This document shows, one piece after another, positions 35,684 through 38,361 of a stretch of 38,361 nucleotides of DNA; the stretch's first letter is position 1; each line of letters begins with the position of its first letter. The stretch is from assembly GCA_028689715.1 (NCBI GenBank), contig JAQVCQ010000013.1, positions 1-38,361 on the forward strand, given 5' to 3'. The position numbers and the translations under genes were made by a program. The notes under the pieces were generated by a model. The model ran no database searches and was not told the DNA's origin. It saw nothing but the letters and a program-made list of their open reading frames with translations. This stretch comes from Lachnospiraceae bacterium (GTDB taxonomy: Bacteria > Bacillota > Clostridia > Lachnospirales > Lachnospiraceae).

Positions 35684-36544
35684 TTACATCTGAAGTCTAT
35701 GGAGATTCTTTAGTGAAATATCCAGAATGGGAGCCGAATGTGTCAGCGCACCACTTGAAATATAGTCAATCCCAAGACCAGCAAGTTCTTTTATTTTTTC
35801 TCTGATCACATTTCCTGAGATTTCGATTTTTGCTCTTCCTCCAATGACAGCAATTGCTTCTTTCATGATTTCAATACTCATATTATCGAGCATAATGATA
35901 TCAGCACCTGCTTCAACAGCATCCCTGACCATCTCAATAGTCTCTGCTTCCACTTCTATTTTTCTGACAAAAGATGCATACCTTCTAGCCAGTTCAATTG
36001 CTTCTTTCACACCCCCAGCAGCACCGATATGGTTATCTTTCAGTAAGATTCCATCTGATAAATTAAATCTGTGATTCTTACCCCCACCGATCCTGACTGC
36101 ATATTTTTCGAAAATCCGATTATTTGGTGTAGTCTTTCTTGTATCCAGAAGGGTGATCTGACTGCCTTCAAGAAAACTTACAGACTGTCTGGTGTATGTA
36201 GCAATTCCACTCATGCGCTGCAGATAATTCAGTGCCGTTCTCTCTCCCGAAAGAATCGTTCTGATATCACCTGTTATCACGGCCAGTACCTGACCGGACT
36301 CGATCCAGTCTCCATCTTTGGCAAGCGTTTTGACGAATACATGATCATCCAGCAATGTAAATACTCTTGTGAAAATCTGTATCCCGCAAAGCACTCCTGC
36401 TTCTTTGGCGATCAGCTCTGCCATCCCCTGACAGGGGTCAGGCATCACGGAATTGGTCGTAATATCTTCGTTTGTAATATCTTCTTTCATTGCACTGATG
36501 ATCAGTGGATCTATATTTAGTTTCATTGTGACTGGATCAAACAT
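35684..36544 (-). CDS. nadC: quinolinate phosphoribosyltransferase (carboxylating)
   Basis: A 286-aa NadC. Substrate-binding residues are visible in LDTRKTTP and in the GGGKNHRFNLSDGILLKDNHI region (split signature), with EVEAET and MLDNMS later. It converts quinolinate plus PRPP to nicotinate mononucleotide. GAGGAA lies upstream of ATG 36544, within the nadB end (22-base overlap). It is the last nad gene before the cobalamin promoter. Confidence 0.96.
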   Translation of the reverse strand: MFDPVTMKLNIDPLIISAMKEDITNEDITTNSVMPDPCQGMAELIAKEAGVLCGIQIFTRVFTLLDDHVFVKTLAKDGDWIESGQVLAVITGDIRTILSGERTALNYLQRMSGIATYTRQSVSFLEGSQITLLDTRKTTPNNRIFEKYAVRIGGGKNHRFNLSDGILLKDNHIGAAGGVKEAIELARRYASFVRKIEVEAETIEMVRDAVEAGADIIMLDNMSIEIMKEAIAVIGGRAKIEISGNVIREKIKELAGLGIDYISSGALTHSAPILDISLKNLHRLQM

Positions 36545-37881
36545 TGTTCTTCCTCATTTCTTTTAAAGTATTCGTCTGTTCTTTTTTCCGCAGACTGCTT
36601 TTTTTTAATTGCCTCTAGTACAAGTTGTTTGTTTCTACATTCCAGTTTTTTCAGATCAATGTAGTCTGAATGATACTCTGATCTATGGATCGGATGGAAT
36701 GAGGTCTTGCTCCGCGCTGTAATGTCAAGGGCAGCACGTTTTGCAAATACAAGACTCTCCAATAACGAATTACTGGCAAGTCTGTTCTTTCCATGAACGC
36801 CATTACATGCTGTTTCTCCGATCGCATACAATGCTTCCATTGAAGTTCTGCTTTCATGATCGACTCTGATCCCTCCCATATAATAATGCTGTGCAGGTAC
36901 GACAGGAATCCAGTCTTTCGTCACGTCATATCCCATTTTTTCACAATATTCCATGATATTGGGGAAATGCTCCTTCAGGTTTTTTTCTCCGATTCCTGTC
37001 AGATCCTCCCATACATATTTGGTTCCATCCTTCTCCATCTGCAGCAGGATCGCCTTTGTTAGCAAATCTCTTGGAAGAAGTTCTGATACGAAACGCTTTC
37101 CGTTTCGATCATAGAGTCTGGCCCCTTCTCCTCTTAATGATTCCGATAACAAAAAACTACGGGATTGTGCCTGCGTAGTATAAAATGTCGTTGGATGGAT
37201 CTGGATATAATGCTCATCTTTTAGTTCTACTCCATGTTTCAGGGCTACCGCGATTCCGTCACCTGTCAGGTGTCTATAATTGGTCGAGTGTTGAAATAAT
37301 CCACCAATTCCTCCGGTCGCCAGAATAGTGAATTCAGAATGAATCTCACATGACAGGCCATTTTCGTCTGCTGCAAGGATGCCATGACATACGTTATCTT
37401 CTGCAAACAAATCACACAACATCATGTTTTCCAGAATCGTAATATTTGATCTCTTTTTTACCTGTTCATGCAGACAACCTGTAATTTCTTTTCCTGTAAT
37501 GTCTTTATGATATAAAATTCTCTCACGTGAATGCCCGCCTTCTTTTGTATAAACTGGTCTTCCATTTTCATCCTTTTGAAAAGAGACACCATATGAGGTC
37601 AGATCACCGATCACATTTTGGGAAGAACGGATCATTAGTTCTACTGATCGTGTATCATTTTCCATATGACCAGCTTTTAATGTATCCCCATAAAACGAGT
37701 CATAATCTGAATCTTCTGTCAGAACACAGATCCCTCCCTGCGCCAGATAAGAATCACTTTTATCCGCTTCTCTTTTTGTAATGATCAGAACTCTCCTGTC
37801 TGTTGGCAGATGAAGTGCACAATATAGTCCTGCACATCCGCTTCCAATCACTACAATATCTGTATAAATTCTATTTTTCAT
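36523..37881 (-). CDS. nadB: L-aspartate oxidase
   Basis: A 452-aa flavoprotein that oxidises L-aspartate to iminoaspartate. The FAD motif GSGCAGLYCALH lies near residues 12-24, with SYLAQGGICV at about 44-53, HGVELKDEHYIQIHPT, and PAQHYYMGGIRVD for the active-site His and Arg. The length is shorter than E. coli NadB (about 540) but usual for clostridia. ATG 37881 forms TGATG with the nadA stop; GTG 37884 is an alternative giving GTGA overlap. The anaerobic electron acceptor is presumably fumarate. Confidence 0.95.
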   Translation of the reverse strand: MKNRIYTDIVVIGSGCAGLYCALHLPTDRRVLIITKREADKSDSYLAQGGICVLTEDSDYDSFYGDTLKAGHMENDTRSVELMIRSSQNVIGDLTSYGVSFQKDENGRPVYTKEGGHSRERILYHKDITGKEITGCLHEQVKKRSNITILENMMLCDLFAEDNVCHGILAADENGLSCEIHSEFTILATGGIGGLFQHSTNYRHLTGDGIAVALKHGVELKDEHYIQIHPTTFYTTQAQSRSFLLSESLRGEGARLYDRNGKRFVSELLPRDLLTKAILLQMEKDGTKYVWEDLTGIGEKNLKEHFPNIMEYCEKMGYDVTKDWIPVVPAQHYYMGGIRVDHESRTSMEALYAIGETACNGVHGKNRLASNSLLESLVFAKRAALDITARSKTSFHPIHRSEYHSDYIDLKKLECRNKQLVLEAIKKKQSAEKRTDEYFKRNEEEQCLIQSQ

Positions 37882-38361
37882 CACGAAAACTGCCCCAACA
37901 TTCTTTCAAGTGGTTTGACTGCTCCTTCGATAAAAGATGGATCAAGAAAAATTTCATTGGTCTCATTCTCAAGAACTTCAAGAATTTTTCTTCGTGTGAT
38001 TCTCTTCATATCATGACAGATCTGATCCTCTCTGACCGGATAAAATGATTTATCCGGATTTTGTTCCTTCATCTGGTAAAACACACCGGTCTCTGTTGCA
38101 ACAAGAAACCGCTTCGCAGGATCTCTTCCCACGAACTCGATCAATTCACTGGTACTTCCCACAAAATCTGCAAGTTCCAGGACTTCCTTCCTGCATTCAG
38201 GATGGGCGATCAGCACAGCGTCAGGCAATCTGCTTTTTTTATGCTGTATCATACTACAAGTGATCTTCTCATGAACCGGACAAAATCCCTCGTTCAAAAT
38301 TATATTTTTTTCGGGTACCCTGGCTGCTACATAACTTCCCAGGTTTCGGTCCGGAATAAAA
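37881..38361 (-). CDS. nadA: quinolinate synthase, N-terminus missing (window edge)
   Basis: The frame stays open to the right edge, so this is the C-terminal 160 residues or so of NadA. Family motifs are PDRNLGSYVAAR, GFCPVHE, AHPECRKEVLELADFVGSTS, TETGVFYQM and a final CHDMKRITR. Cysteines in PEC and CHD are expected [4Fe-4S] ligands. An apparent start at TTG 38297 is false, because conserved sequence continues upstream. NadA condenses iminoaspartate with dihydroxyacetone phosphate to quinolinate and is oxygen-sensitive. It is first in nadA-nadB-nadC. Confidence 0.95.
   Translation of the reverse strand, partial: FIPDRNLGSYVAARVPEKNIILNEGFCPVHEKITCSMIQHKKSRLPDAVLIAHPECRKEVLELADFVGSTSELIEFVGRDPAKRFLVATETGVFYQMKEQNPDKSFYPVREDQICHDMKRITRRKILEVLENETNEIFLDPSFIEGAVKPLERMLGQFS

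Noticed and set aside
37881-38297. nadA starting at TTG 38297
   Set aside because: NadA family sequence (PDRNLGSYVAAR) continues in frame upstream to the window edge, so the gene is truncated by the window and does not start there.

Overview
The window reads as chromosomal DNA of an anaerobic, low-GC, gut-type Firmicute, most likely a Lachnospiraceae/Clostridia member. Support comes from strong AGGAGG ribosome sites, an NADH-linked [FeFe]-hydrogenase operon, a YesM/YesN-controlled sugar ABC importer next to a GH51 arabinofuranosidase, and anaerobe-type B12 and NAD genes. Nothing looks like a phage, transposon, CRISPR array, rRNA or tRNA. Genus is not resolved. Nearly all genes lie on the minus strand; the hydrogenase operon and one AraC regulator are on plus.

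Layout. (1) 1-1805: a MutS2-like ATPase cut by the left edge. (2) 1806-2362: a 557-bp divergent intergenic region. Its minus strand holds a consensus promoter, two tiny ORFs and an intrinsic terminator that comes before the MutS2-like gene, so it is a candidate attenuator leader or small RNA. Its plus strand holds a possible Rex-controlled hydrogenase promoter. (3) 2363-6414: hydC-hydB-hydA, closed by a strong terminator. (4) 6518-9469: a two-domain class II aldolase-like protein and a two-domain polyphosphate:AMP phosphotransferase. (5) 9758-10700: two small proteins, a Dabb-fold protein and an HbpS/GlcG-like (UPF0303) protein. (6) 10855-21272: a hemicellulose-utilisation block with a CE4 deacetylase, a type-B carboxylesterase, two permeases, a binding lipoprotein, YesN/YesM and a GH51 arabinofuranosidase; a divergent AraC regulator follows at 21427-22212. 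(7) 22195-23819: a HAD phosphatase and an AraC-GyrI regulator. (8) 23940-35643: an eleven-gene cobalamin operon behind a consensus promoter and a cobalamin riboswitch. It holds btuFCD uptake, cbiA, cobT, cobS, cobC, cbiB, cobD, cobQ and, last, an extended-SDR epimerase-like gene. (9) 35684-38361: nadA (cut by the right edge), nadB and nadC.

How the parts fit. The hydrogenase would reoxidise NADH and ferredoxin from sugar fermentation. The hemicellulose block would import acetylated, arabinose-decorated oligosaccharides and process them in the cytoplasm, because none of its three enzymes has a signal peptide. The nad genes end in NadC, whose product nicotinate mononucleotide is the co-substrate of CobT in the neighbouring B12 operon. 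The ABC sugar importer lacks its own ATPase gene, and the B12 operon lacks cobU and the corrin-ring genes, so these must be elsewhere or absent.

I found no clearly new multi-gene system. The most unexplained signal is the promoter-to-terminator unit at 1890-2191. Function calls rest on motif recognition by eye; no database search was run.
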